A stretch of 64,000 nucleotides of DNA from an uncultured Kordia sp. GTDB taxonomy: Bacteria; Bacteroidota; Bacteroidia; Flavobacteriales; Flavobacteriaceae. The stretch spans positions 62,001-126,000 of the forward strand of contig NZ_CANMEZ010000007.1 in assembly GCF_947496985.1 (NCBI RefSeq), given 5' to 3'. This document shows, piece by piece, positions 55,899 through 63,806 of this stretch. The first letter of the stretch is position 1, and each line of letters starts with the position of its first letter. The notes beneath the pieces were generated by a model. It saw only the letters and a program-made list of their open reading frames with translations. It had not been told where the DNA came from and did no database searches. The translations under genes and the position numbers were made by a program.

Positions 55899-56018
55899 AT
55901 GATTCAAGAACTATTAGTAGGAATTACATTTTTGATTGCCGTAGGTTTTCTCATCAAGAAATTTTTCTGGAAAAAGAAAGCCGCAAAAGCCTGTGGAAAA
56001 GACGCTTGCGGCTGTTAA
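55899..56018 (+). CDS. FeoB-associated Cys-rich membrane protein
   Basis: 39 residues. One membrane helix (ELLVGITFLIAVGFLIKKFF) is followed by a basic stretch and a Cys-rich tail CGKDACGC. Proteins of this form follow feoB in many Bacteroidota and Firmicutes and are thought to act with FeoB much as FeoC does, perhaps through a metal site. It starts six bases after the feoB stop. Confidence 0.88.
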   Translation: MIQELLVGITFLIAVGFLIKKFFWKKKAAKACGKDACGC

Positions 56019-56036
56019 CTATTTATTTTTTACTTT

Positions 56037-56693
56037 TTAAAAGTAATAACTCAATCCGAAAATTAAATCTTCAAAATTAAGTGACGCTCTAAATTCACTA
56101 ATATCCGTAGTAGTATCATTTGTTGGATTGTATATTTCACTTGACGTATATCCGACTGCACCAATGTTGATTTCTAAACCTATGTTTTTACTAAACATGT
56201 ATGTAAATCCTGGACGAATTCCAACAAACAAAGCTTTCGTTCTTATATTGTTTTCTCCATTCGTTTTTGCTTGTCTATGTGAATACAATACTTCTCCTTG
56301 ACCAAATATAGCCAAACGCTTCCCTATGCCTTTGTAATAGCGTACATATGGAAATATATTAAATGTATTAATTTTCACTTCTTGATCATCATCAAACGTT
56401 AGCTTCACATCTCTATCACGATGTTCATATCCAACACCTAAACCAATAAAAAAATTATCACTTACTGCATAGGCATATGAAGCATTGATTCCGGCTACAA
56501 ACACTTTTTCTTCTGTAACCGTAACGCTCATGTTATCGGTAGTACTACTATTGATAAAAAAGCTAGTATTTATAAGATTACTTCCTTTAGCAAATAAAAG
56601 TGTATTGTTACTTTCATCCTGATCAGAAGTATTGTCTTGTGCATGTGCGTATCCAATAATAAATAAGCACAAAAAAAGTACAATTTTTTTCAT
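56037..56693 (-). CDS. Outer membrane beta-barrel protein, paralog 2
   Basis: 218 residues with a signal peptide ending AHAQ. Alternating strands with SNLINTSFFINSS, YAVSDNFFIGLGVGYEHRDR, YVRYYKGIGKRLAIFGQGEV and a C-terminal LIFGLSYYF (terminal Phe) mark a small outer membrane barrel of the OmpW/opacity-like class. It is clearly homologous along its whole length to the protein encoded 5 bp upstream. Function unknown. Confidence 0.82.
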   Translation of the reverse strand: MKKIVLFLCLFIIGYAHAQDNTSDQDESNNTLLFAKGSNLINTSFFINSSTTDNMSVTVTEEKVFVAGINASYAYAVSDNFFIGLGVGYEHRDRDVKLTFDDDQEVKINTFNIFPYVRYYKGIGKRLAIFGQGEVLYSHRQAKTNGENNIRTKALFVGIRPGFTYMFSKNIGLEINIGAVGYTSSEIYNPTNDTTTDISEFRASLNFEDLIFGLSYYF

Positions 56694-56698
56694 CTTTT

Positions 56699-57352
56699 TT
56701 AGAAGTAATAACTAAGTCCGAAAATTAAGTTTGCAGTATTGAATGATAAATTAAACGAATTATTATCACTTTCTATATTACTCTGCGTATTTTCGGTAGT
56801 CGCAGTTGTATATCCTAATGCACCAATAGTAGTTTCTAATGCTAAACATTTGCTTACCATAAACGTAAGTCCTGGCCTAACTCCAACAAAAAAGCTATTC
56901 GTATCATTTGTATCTTGTCCGTTAACTTTAGTTTTTGTTTTTGAATATTGCGCTTCTCCTTGTACAAAAAAGGCAAATCGCTTTCCTAATCCTTTGTAGT
57001 AACGTACGTATGGAAACACACGAAAGCTGTTATTGGTAAATTCTTGAGTTGGATCTCCTGTAACATCTACTTCACGTTTGTTATGTGTATATCCAATACC
57101 AAGTCCTAAGAATAAATCATCACTAATAGCATATCCATATGATGAATTAACACCAAAACCGAAACGTTTATCTTCTTGTGTTTGTGATGGCAAATCAGTT
57201 TCTACCTTCGTATTGTTAAAAAAGAGACCTCCATTTAACAAACTAGTTCCTTTTGCAAAGGTTAGTTTATCCGAACTTGAATCTTTGTCGATGTCTTGTG
57301 CATTCACAAACCCAATGACGAGCATGCATAAAATAATTGTAATTTTTTTCAT
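56699..57352 (-). CDS. Outer membrane beta-barrel protein, paralog 1
   Basis: 217 residues with a signal peptide ending VNAQ. Same layout as its downstream neighbour: GYAISDDLFLGLGIGYTHNK, YVRYYKGLGKRFAFFVQGEA, and LIFGLSYYF at the C-terminus. The two genes end in near-identical sequence and lie 5 bp apart, so they arose by tandem duplication and are co-transcribed. No ligand can be inferred. Confidence 0.82.
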   Translation of the reverse strand: MKKITIILCMLVIGFVNAQDIDKDSSSDKLTFAKGTSLLNGGLFFNNTKVETDLPSQTQEDKRFGFGVNSSYGYAISDDLFLGLGIGYTHNKREVDVTGDPTQEFTNNSFRVFPYVRYYKGLGKRFAFFVQGEAQYSKTKTKVNGQDTNDTNSFFVGVRPGLTFMVSKCLALETTIGALGYTTATTENTQSNIESDNNSFNLSFNTANLIFGLSYYF

Positions 57353-57484
57353 AAAATAGTTTTTTTGTTAATTAGACATTTAAAGTATCAAAAAAATAGC
57401 ACTTACGGTCTGCTTTTCTGTTTTTAATACTATTCTTTTTGGAAAGAAAAAGTAAAATCTTACAACAAATCTTAAATTGTAGTT

Positions 57485-57742
57485 ATGACAATATTTGTAA
57501 AACTTCAATTCATTGTTCCTATCTTATTTATTGGAATCGGATATTATTTAGATTTAAAACAAAACCCTAATCAATTCAAGTAGGACATCAAAGGAAGTAC
57601 ATTGTATCTATTAGGAATTTTAATATTTGTAATACTCGAAAAAGTATTGTTTGATATTGGAATCATATATATAATATTACAAATTGCAATTTTGATTATG
57701 TTATCGTTTTGGATAAAATTCTCATTGCAGAAAGGAAAGTAA
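57485..57742 (+). pseudogene. Small membrane protein gene interrupted by in-frame TAG
   Basis: From the ATG at 57485 the frame reads MTIFVKLQFIVPILFIGIGY and on to codon 32, then TAG (57581-57583), then continues open through DIKGSTLYLLGILIFVILEK and further hydrophobic sequence to TAA at 57740-57742. Without the TAG it would be an 85-residue protein with two or three membrane helices. A strong terminator follows nine bases later, as for a real gene. Either the gene is dead or the TAG is read through; a base error is also possible. Confidence 0.6.
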
Positions 57743-57750
57743 AAGGCGTA

Positions 57751-57785
57751 AAAAAAGAGAGTGTTAAGCCCCACTCTCTTTTTTT
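57751..57785. terminator. Strong rho-independent terminator
   Basis: Arms AAAAAAGAGAGTG (57751-57763) and CACTCTCTTTTTTT (57772-57785) with a short loop form a stem with A and T tracts on both sides, so it can work in both directions. On the plus strand it ends the interrupted small membrane protein gene. Confidence 0.88.
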
Positions 57786-58035
57786 ATGTCTGTTCATTAA
57801 TATAACTACAAAAGCAAATCAATGAAGACTATTTTAAAATTACTCATTACTAAAGTAATTTGATTATCAATCATTTAGAATATATTTAGATTAACCAGCT
57901 ATGTTCATCGACAAACGCACTATTTCTATAGATAAACGGTAAGGTGAAAAGTTCAAAAAATACGCTAAAACACTATAAAACAACAAACTAACATTTGTTA
58001 GCAATAACTTACAATTAGTGAGTTATTATACATAT
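57786..58035. other. Intergenic region, nothing identified
   Basis: 250 AT-rich bases between the terminator and the distal copy of the 30-bp repeat. No gene, promoter box or strong hairpin is recognised. Confidence 0.45.
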
Positions 58036-58065
58036 TATCCTCTAAATAAGAAGAAATCATCTTTC
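58036..58065. repeat. 30-bp direct repeat, distal copy
   Basis: Identical over 30 bases to 58667-58696 (begins TATCCTCTAAATAAGAAG). This copy supplies the last two codons and the stop codon of the C39 gene. The identity ends sharply at both sides. Confidence 0.92.
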
Positions 58066-58659
58066 GTCAATTAAAGAATTAGACAACAAAATAGAATCTT
58101 GTTTTTTAGCTTTTACATCACTTTGCAAACGCGCTTTTATTTTGGTAGTCGCCTTATAAAATTTACCTGTAGCTTCAAACACTAATGCATATCCTTCCTC
58201 TACCATATTGGTAGAATCTTGGACAATCCAGTTGGGTAAAAATTCTTCTTTCGCATATGTTATTGCTCCTTTTGCAGGATCGGCAATCCAAATAGAGTCT
58301 CTATCCATTTTATACACCAATACAAAATGATTTCCATTCCAATGCAACATTGCTGGATATGGAACTTCGTTCAGTAAAGTTTCATAGTCAATTTTAATTG
58401 CTAGGTTTTTTAAACCAATTATATCTGCTGCACTTGCAATATCCCCCATAGAAGTTCCTTCCGCTCGTAAATTGGAAAGTTTGTTTAAGAGTTCAATATC
58501 ATAATCAACGCCATAATAGCGACTCACCATTTGTAAACATGTTGGCCCGCACTCAACCTGGTCTTTTTGTAAAATAATTGGAAATGGTTTTTCCTGTTCA
58601 TGCCCTAATTTACAAGAAACAATAAGTAAAAATAGCCAAAACAATCTTATAACTTTCAT
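58057..58659 (-). CDS. Stand-alone C39-family cysteine peptidase lipoprotein
   Basis: 200 residues. A lipoprotein signal (LLIVSC) places the lipidated Cys at residue 16. The C39 domain (about 25-150) has the oxyanion Gln31 and catalytic Cys37 in LQKDQVECGPTCL, His111 in HWNGNHFVLVYK and Asp127 in IADPAKG, so the triad looks intact. C39 domains normally form the N-terminus of ABC exporters and cleave double-glycine leaders; here no exporter part exists and the domain is predicted to be outside the inner membrane. It ends a metal ABC operon and lies within 30-bp direct repeats. Its substrate could be GG-leader peptides or be unrelated. Confidence 0.85.
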   Translation of the reverse strand: MKVIRLFWLFLLIVSCKLGHEQEKPFPIILQKDQVECGPTCLQMVSRYYGVDYDIELLNKLSNLRAEGTSMGDIASAADIIGLKNLAIKIDYETLLNEVPYPAMLHWNGNHFVLVYKMDRDSIWIADPAKGAITYAKEEFLPNWIVQDSTNMVEEGYALVFEATGKFYKATTKIKARLQSDVKAKKQDSILLSNSLIDER

Positions 58660-58665
58660 AGATTT

Positions 58666-60057
58666 CTATCCTCTAAATAAGAAGAAATCATCTTTCATTT
58701 CTTCTATTTCTGTATCTTTATTTGTAATGATATAATCAATGGCTTTTTCTGTAAATTCTTCTCCTTTTTTAGTAAGTGAGATTATATTGTCATCCACCGT
58801 AATCATATTATTTTTCAATGCCAATTCTACAATAGATTTTGAACGCAATTGTTGCCAGTTGATATGTTCGTTTAAGTGTTTTACATGACGCTCACTTTCC
58901 TCTGAATGATTTCGAATGTGTAATAAAAACACCAATAACATAATTTCAGTTTTCTGCTGTCTCACTTTATAATACCCATAAATTACACCTCTTTTGGGTA
59001 AAATGTATATTAAAATAGCTGCCATCACAAAACCAACTCCTATAATAGATACATAATCTAAAAAGACAAATTGCTCAAAAACCATTTTTATTTTTCCGCT
59101 TAGCGCGAATTCTGCAAAACCTGGTTCATTTAATAATAAAGCTTCATAGTATTGATTAAAGATTATACCAGCAACCGTTCCTAAACTTACTATAATTGAC
59201 GTAATAATTGGTTCATATACTAACAAAAATAAGATTGCTAAAACCGTTGTCATTGATCCAGAAATAGAAGCGTCTAATAAATGTGCTAACCAATACCCTG
59301 AAATTGCCGAAAACACTCCAAAAAAGCAGGAAAGTATAAGCATTTTCTTTAAATCTTTTGTAAAAAGATATGCAGTTGCTGCAGGTGCAATCATCAATGC
59401 AACCACTAAAATTGGACCAACAGCATCAAACGCACCAACTATGGTAATTGACGAAACTGTCATGAGTCCGTAATGCATTATAACTGGCGAAAAACCTAAT
59501 GCAGCCGCCAAACCAGCATCAAATGTACTTACTTTGAGCTCTTTGAAAAATGCAAATAATAGTATCAAAGTGATGATCAGAATAGATCCAATAACCCAAA
59601 TGGCTTTTGGTCCCAAATTGATACACGAATCGGCAATACCTTCCGTACAATTGATCAATAACGGATCAAAAGGAGCTAAACTTAAGTCACCAACCATTAC
59701 AGAATCGATATCCAAATGTACATCGTTAGCGTTTTTTGCTATTAAAATAACCCCAATACTAAACAATGCTGGAAATACAAGTCCGATGGCAGTGTCCTCT
59801 TTTACCAAGCCTGTTTTCTGAATAAACTCAACTAAAAAAACGGTGATAATTCCTGCCAAAGCAGCTAGCACAATAAGTAAAGGAGAAGATGTATCGCCTA
59901 CAATGAAAAATCCTATTACAATCCCTAACAAGATAGAATGACTTATGGCATCACTGATTAATGACATTTTTCGCAATACTAAAAATGTCCCAGGAATGGC
60001 ACAAGCAACTGCAACGAGCGCTACAATAATTTGTATGGTAATTTGTGCGCTATTCAT
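58666..60057 (-). CDS. Metal ABC transporter permease 2 with C-terminal winged-helix-like extension
   Basis: 463 residues. The first about 360 form a ZnuB/MntB-type permease of eight or more helices: VLRKMSLISDAISHSILLGI, GAFDAVGPILVVALMIAPAA and a long insert with CTEGIADSCINLG. The C-terminal about 90 residues (RSKSIVELALKNNMITVDDN, LTKKGEEFTEKAIDYIITNK) are a cytoplasmic DtxR-like winged-helix extension seen in Bacteroidota members. It overlaps permease 1 by eight bases. Its last codons form one copy of the 30-bp repeat. Confidence 0.9.
   Translation of the reverse strand: MNSAQITIQIIVALVAVACAIPGTFLVLRKMSLISDAISHSILLGIVIGFFIVGDTSSPLLIVLAALAGIITVFLVEFIQKTGLVKEDTAIGLVFPALFSIGVILIAKNANDVHLDIDSVMVGDLSLAPFDPLLINCTEGIADSCINLGPKAIWVIGSILIITLILLFAFFKELKVSTFDAGLAAALGFSPVIMHYGLMTVSSITIVGAFDAVGPILVVALMIAPAATAYLFTKDLKKMLILSCFFGVFSAISGYWLAHLLDASISGSMTTVLAILFLLVYEPIITSIIVSLGTVAGIIFNQYYEALLLNEPGFAEFALSGKIKMVFEQFVFLDYVSIIGVGFVMAAILIYILPKRGVIYGYYKVRQQKTEIMLLVFLLHIRNHSEESERHVKHLNEHINWQQLRSKSIVELALKNNMITVDDNIISLTKKGEEFTEKAIDYIITNKDTEIEEMKDDFFLFRG
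58667..58696. repeat. 30-bp direct repeat, proximal copy (permease 3' end)
   Basis: Identical to 58036-58065. This copy encodes the permease C-terminus KDDFFLFRG and two bases of its stop codon; the TAG here corresponds to TAA at the distal copy, so the permease stop is kept in both contexts. Confidence 0.92.
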
Positions 60058-61180
60058 ATGTATCTTTTACTTGCTGATCGTATAAATTCTCGGCTTTTTT
60101 ATATCCTTTTTGCGTCATAGACCATTGTTGTCCATTGATTTCAACATAATTCAAATCGACAAGTTCTTGCAGTGATCGTCTTGAAAATCCTTGAAAACCA
60201 TTTAAGATTTTAATCGCATGCGGATGTGCTATATTTTCATGCGTTTTTGCAATTCCGTACATAAACGCTAATGTTTTTTGCATTTTGATATTATTTCTAT
60301 TTTTCATGAAACGAATTTGCCTGAACAACAGACCTCGACTTGGAGAAAATATAAATGATATCAACACCAAACTTGCAGCTACTAAAACAATTACAGGACC
60401 TGTTGGCAAGTTACTTTGACTTGCACTGATTCCTGTTCCGACAACTCCTGAAAATGCACCAAAAATAGCCGCTAAAATCACCATGACTCCTAAACTATTT
60501 GTCCATTGCCGCGCAGCCGCAGCTGGCGCTAACAGCATTGCACTCATTAATACAACACCAACCGTTTGCAAACCTAACACAATGGTAATTACAATAAATG
60601 TTGTAATTAATATATCTATAAATCGCGTGTTGAAACCGAGTGTTTTGGTATAATCTGCATCAAAGAGTAAGATTTTGAATTCTTTCCAAAATACGAGTAG
60701 TATTATTAAACAAATTCCTGCTACAATTGCCATTAACCACACATCTTTTTCAAGTAATGTTGCAGCTTGTCCAAATAAATAAGTATCCAAACCTGCTTGA
60801 TTGGCATTTGGTTGCTTTTGAATGAACGTTAATAACAACATTCCAAAACCAAAGAATAAAGAAAGCGTTAAACCTAGTGCTGTATCTGACTTTAGATGTG
60901 TTTTTTTCGTAATTCCACGAATCCAAAATGTTCCAATTAATCCACTTATCAAGGCGCCAATTAGTAAAATGTAAGTGTCTTTTGCACCCATTATTAAAAA
61001 TGCAATTGCAATTCCGGGTAATGCGGCATGCGAAATGGCATCACCGAGTAGACTTTGCTTACGCAATACAGCAAAACTTCCCAACATTCCACAAATAGCT
61101 CCTAAAATTGCCGTTCCAAGTGTAATAGTTCGTAAAGTGTAATCTTCAAAAACAAGCGATATGTATTCTTGAATGTCTAT
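60050..61180 (-). CDS. Metal ABC transporter permease 1, probable ATA start
   Basis: 376 residues if translation starts at ATA (61180-61178); the first ATG (61085-61087) gives only 345 and cuts into the first membrane helix. The upstream extension (DIQEYISLVFEDYTLRTITL, then GTAILGAICG) reads as the normal N-terminus of this permease family, an in-frame TAA lies at 61193-61195, and no ATG, GTG or TTG occurs between. ATA overlaps the TAG of the preceding gene (ATAG). The core has VLRKQSLLGDAISHAALPGI and LQTVGVVLMSAMLLAPAAAA; the C-terminal about 85 residues are a winged-helix-like extension (GFQGFSRRSLQELVDLNYVE). Confidence 0.85.
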   Translation of the reverse strand: MDIQEYISLVFEDYTLRTITLGTAILGAICGMLGSFAVLRKQSLLGDAISHAALPGIAIAFLIMGAKDTYILLIGALISGLIGTFWIRGITKKTHLKSDTALGLTLSLFFGFGMLLLTFIQKQPNANQAGLDTYLFGQAATLLEKDVWLMAIVAGICLIILLVFWKEFKILLFDADYTKTLGFNTRFIDILITTFIVITIVLGLQTVGVVLMSAMLLAPAAAARQWTNSLGVMVILAAIFGAFSGVVGTGISASQSNLPTGPVIVLVAASLVLISFIFSPSRGLLFRQIRFMKNRNNIKMQKTLAFMYGIAKTHENIAHPHAIKILNGFQGFSRRSLQELVDLNYVEINGQQWSMTQKGYKKAENLYDQQVKDTYE

Positions 61181-61938
61181 GGTTTCTTGTCTTTAACTTG
61201 TTTCACAAATTTCTTCCCATCAAAGGTTAGAAGGACTTTTTTTCCTGTAGGCTTAAAAAAACCACTATCGTTATCCATTACAAATTCACCATGTGTAATA
61301 GTTCCTGTTTTTACATCAACCTGTAAGTCAAAATCATAACGTCTTGGTATTTTGAACACATAGATAGTTTCATTGTTTTCAAAAATGGTTTTTCGTACTA
61401 ATTTTTCATTGATTAATTCAAAATAGGTTAAAATTTTATGATGATGACCACTTCCATACGTTCCATATCCTTCAAATAGGTATCCTTTTGCAAATGGATA
61501 AATTCCTAAAATTACCGCATCAGCAAACATATCATTTCCTTCTTCCTCTTCATCAATTGGTTCATCCTGAATTGAAACGACATGTATTTGATTATCTGAT
61601 TCGAATTGAATTAAACTTTTTAATGCATGCCAGCTTCCTCCGGTAAGTGTATCCCAGCTAAAGGTTCGAATTTTTCTATCTTTTGAGGTTTTGATATTTA
61701 TATATTTACGAAGTTCTGGAAATCTATACTCCCAACTTTCTTTATTTGAAAGTACTTTTCTTAAAGTTTTTTCAAACTGAATCGCTACAGTTGATCTATC
61801 TATATCTTCATCTTTGGAACGTAGTTTTGTCAATGCAGCCAGTACTTTTTCTTCTTCCGCTTTCATATTCGTTTGTGCAAACATTGAAAGTGTAGTGAAA
61901 CTAACCAATAGTACTAAAAAGAATGTTTTTGTTTTCAT
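61177..61938 (-). CDS. Secreted protein of unknown function within the metal ABC operon
   Basis: 253 residues with a signal peptide (to about 21, TLSMFAQ). The rest is soluble, with WDTLTGGSWHALKSLIQFES, the acidic stretch DEPIDEEEEGNDMF, and GYGTYGSGHHHKILTYFEL, where three His occur together. No family is recognised. It lies nine bases after the ATPase gene and overlaps permease 1, so it is certainly part of the operon. A periplasmic role in metal handling is conceivable from the His and acidic clusters but is inference. Confidence 0.6.
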   Translation of the reverse strand: MKTKTFFLVLLVSFTTLSMFAQTNMKAEEEKVLAALTKLRSKDEDIDRSTVAIQFEKTLRKVLSNKESWEYRFPELRKYINIKTSKDRKIRTFSWDTLTGGSWHALKSLIQFESDNQIHVVSIQDEPIDEEEEGNDMFADAVILGIYPFAKGYLFEGYGTYGSGHHHKILTYFELINEKLVRKTIFENNETIYVFKIPRRYDFDLQVDVKTGTITHGEFVMDNDSGFFKPTGKKVLLTFDGKKFVKQVKDKKP

Positions 61939-61947
61939 AGGCTTTGC

Positions 61948-62685
61948 TTATTCTTGAACACTTACCTTGTAATTGATTCCGTAAGTCTTGGTTAAATTGT
62001 CGTCATTGAAAATATCTTTTACAGGACCTGTTGCAATTTTTTTTACATTTAAAAACGTTACCCAATCAAAATACTCAGGAACTGTTTGTAAATCGTGATG
62101 TACCACTACAACTGTTTTTCCTGCTTTACGCAATTCTTTTAAGATGTTGATGATTGCTTTTTCAGTAGTTGCATCCACACCTTGGAATGGTTCGTCCATA
62201 AAGTAGATTGAAGCATTTTGCACCAAGGCTCTTGCCAAAAAAATTCGCTGTTGTTGTCCACCAGAAAGCTGACTTATTTGACGATTTTTAAAAGGCAACA
62301 TTCCTACTTTTTCCAAGGCTTCTAAAGCAGCTTTCTTTTCTTTTTGCCCAGGACGTTTAATCCAACCGAGACTTCCATATGTTCCCATGATTACGACATC
62401 TAAGGCTGTAGTTGGAAAATCCCAATCTACACTTCCTTTTTGTGGAACATATGCAACTAGTTGGCGTTGTTTTTCATAGGGTTTTCCAAAAATAGAAACC
62501 GTTCCAGCAATTGGTTTGATGATTCCCAAAATTGATTTTATCAAAGTAGATTTCCCCGCGCCATTTGGTCCAACAATACACATCAATACACTTTCAGGGA
62601 TTGCCAAATCAATATCCCAAAGTACTGGTTTGTAGTTGTATGCAACCGTAAGATCATCAACCGTAATGGCGTATTTTGTTTTCAT
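61948..62685 (-). CDS. Metal ABC transporter ATP-binding protein
   Basis: 245 residues. Walker [10 protein letters not shown] (about 39-47), Q-loop [13 protein letters not shown], signature LSGGQQQR, Walker [13 protein letters not shown] and H-loop [13 protein letters not shown]. The [10 protein letters not shown] and [12 protein letters not shown] segments are typical of Mn/Zn/Fe-type (MntA/TroB/ZnuC) ATPases. It powers import by the two permeases downstream and works with the binding protein encoded 71 bp upstream. Confidence 0.94.
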   Translation of the reverse strand: MKTKYAITVDDLTVAYNYKPVLWDIDLAIPESVLMCIVGPNGAGKSTLIKSILGIIKPIAGTVSIFGKPYEKQRQLVAYVPQKGSVDWDFPTTALDVVIMGTYGSLGWIKRPGQKEKKAALEALEKVGMLPFKNRQISQLSGGQQQRIFLARALVQNASIYFMDEPFQGVDATTEKAIINILKELRKAGKTVVVVHHDLQTVPEYFDWVTFLNVKKIATGPVKDIFNDDNLTKTYGINYKVSVQE

Positions 62686-62756
62686 TTTAATGGGTTTTGA
62701 TTGTTCGCTCTTAACTTTTAAAAAGCACTTCTCAATTTAAAATTCAGAATTCAGAA

Positions 62757-63671
62757 TTATTTAAGCGCATTCACAATCGTTTGTACATTGTATTTGTACA
62801 TTCCGATATACGTTCCTTCTACTGTGCCAGCATCACCAAGTGCATCAGAATACAAAGTTCCACCAATGGCAACTTCATGATCTTTTGATTTTACAGCAGC
62901 CTGCAACGCTTCAATGGTACGTTTTGGCACTGAACTTTCCACAAAAATGGCTTTGACATTTTTCTCAATGATAAAGTTTGCTAGTTTTTGCACGTCTTTT
63001 ACACCTGCTTCTGTAGCTGTTGAAAGTCCCTGTAAACCAACCACTTCAAAGTTATGCAATTTTCCAAAATAGTTAAATGCATCGTGCGCAGTAACCAAAA
63101 TTCGTTTTTCTACAGGCAATGTTGCAATGGTCTCATTTATTTCTTTTGCTAAAACGGTTAGTTTTTCGATGTATGTTTGCCCATTTTTCTCAAAACTCTC
63201 TGCATTTTTCGGATCTAATTTTTTAAGCTCATCTACAACAAATTGCGTTGCTTGTTTCCAATAGTCAATATGAAACCAAATATGTGGATCATAGTTGGAA
63301 GCAAAATATTCGGAACCTATTAAACCACTTTTATCAACAGCATCTGAAACCGCAATGGTTTTCTTTTGTTGCTTTCGCAATTTTTCAAAAACATCTTCCA
63401 ACTTTCCTTCTAAATGCAATCCGCTATAAATGATTACATCTGCATTGAAAAATTTACTCACCACGCTTTCACTTGCTTTGTATAAATGTGGATCAACGCC
63501 ACTTCCCATTAATCCTTGTACCTCCACTTTGTCGCCACCAATATTTTTTACCATATCCGTAATCATGGTCGTTGTGGTTACAATTTGAAACTTTCCGTCT
63601 TGCTTTTTGACTTCAGTTTTACAACTGATAATCGTGAGCATGATAACAAATATGTATGTGTATCTTTTCAT
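62757..63671 (-). CDS. Metal ABC transporter substrate-binding protein (TroA/ZnuA family)
   Basis: 304 residues, lipoprotein-type signal (LTIISC, Cys near 17). Candidate metal ligands: His in GSGVDPHLYKASESV, His in DPHIWFHIDYW, Glu/His in the AHDAFNYFGKLHN and QGLSTATEAGVKDVQKL segments, and the late GTLYSDALGDAGTVEGTYIG. There is no long His-rich loop as in ZnuA, which fits a manganese or iron rather than strictly zinc protein. It is first of the transporter genes after the DtxR-type regulator. Confidence 0.92.
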   Translation of the reverse strand: MKRYTYIFVIMLTIISCKTEVKKQDGKFQIVTTTTMITDMVKNIGGDKVEVQGLMGSGVDPHLYKASESVVSKFFNADVIIYSGLHLEGKLEDVFEKLRKQQKKTIAVSDAVDKSGLIGSEYFASNYDPHIWFHIDYWKQATQFVVDELKKLDPKNAESFEKNGQTYIEKLTVLAKEINETIATLPVEKRILVTAHDAFNYFGKLHNFEVVGLQGLSTATEAGVKDVQKLANFIIEKNVKAIFVESSVPKRTIEALQAAVKSKDHEVAIGGTLYSDALGDAGTVEGTYIGMYKYNVQTIVNALK

Positions 63672-63727
63672 TATGTTTTGTTCTGCTTAGTTTTAAAGCA
63701 CTTCTTAATATAAAATTTAAAAAAATT

Positions 63728-63740
63728 TCACTCGAAGTGA
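63728..63740. promoter_or_regulatory. Candidate operator palindrome upstream of the binding protein gene
   Basis: TCACT-CGA-AGTGA is a perfect inverted repeat 57 bp before the binding protein start codon and after the DtxR-type regulator gene. It could be an operator for that regulator, although it does not match a DtxR/MntR box that I know. Confidence 0.3.
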
Positions 63741-63806
63741 CATTGAACTGTTTTTGAGATTATTTCCAATTTAATAGTCAAAAAATCTATAATCTAAGTA
63801 TCTGAT

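Noticed and set aside
57571-57774. Minus-strand ORF of 67 codons opposite the interrupted small gene
   Set aside because: It reads through the terminator stem and lacks any recognisable start region; the plus-strand frame has better coding character.
62690-63740. Similarity of the two intergenic segments before the ATPase and binding protein genes (CACTTCT-AAT-TAAAATT type)
   Set aside because: Short AT-rich likeness only; not enough to call a repeat or operator.
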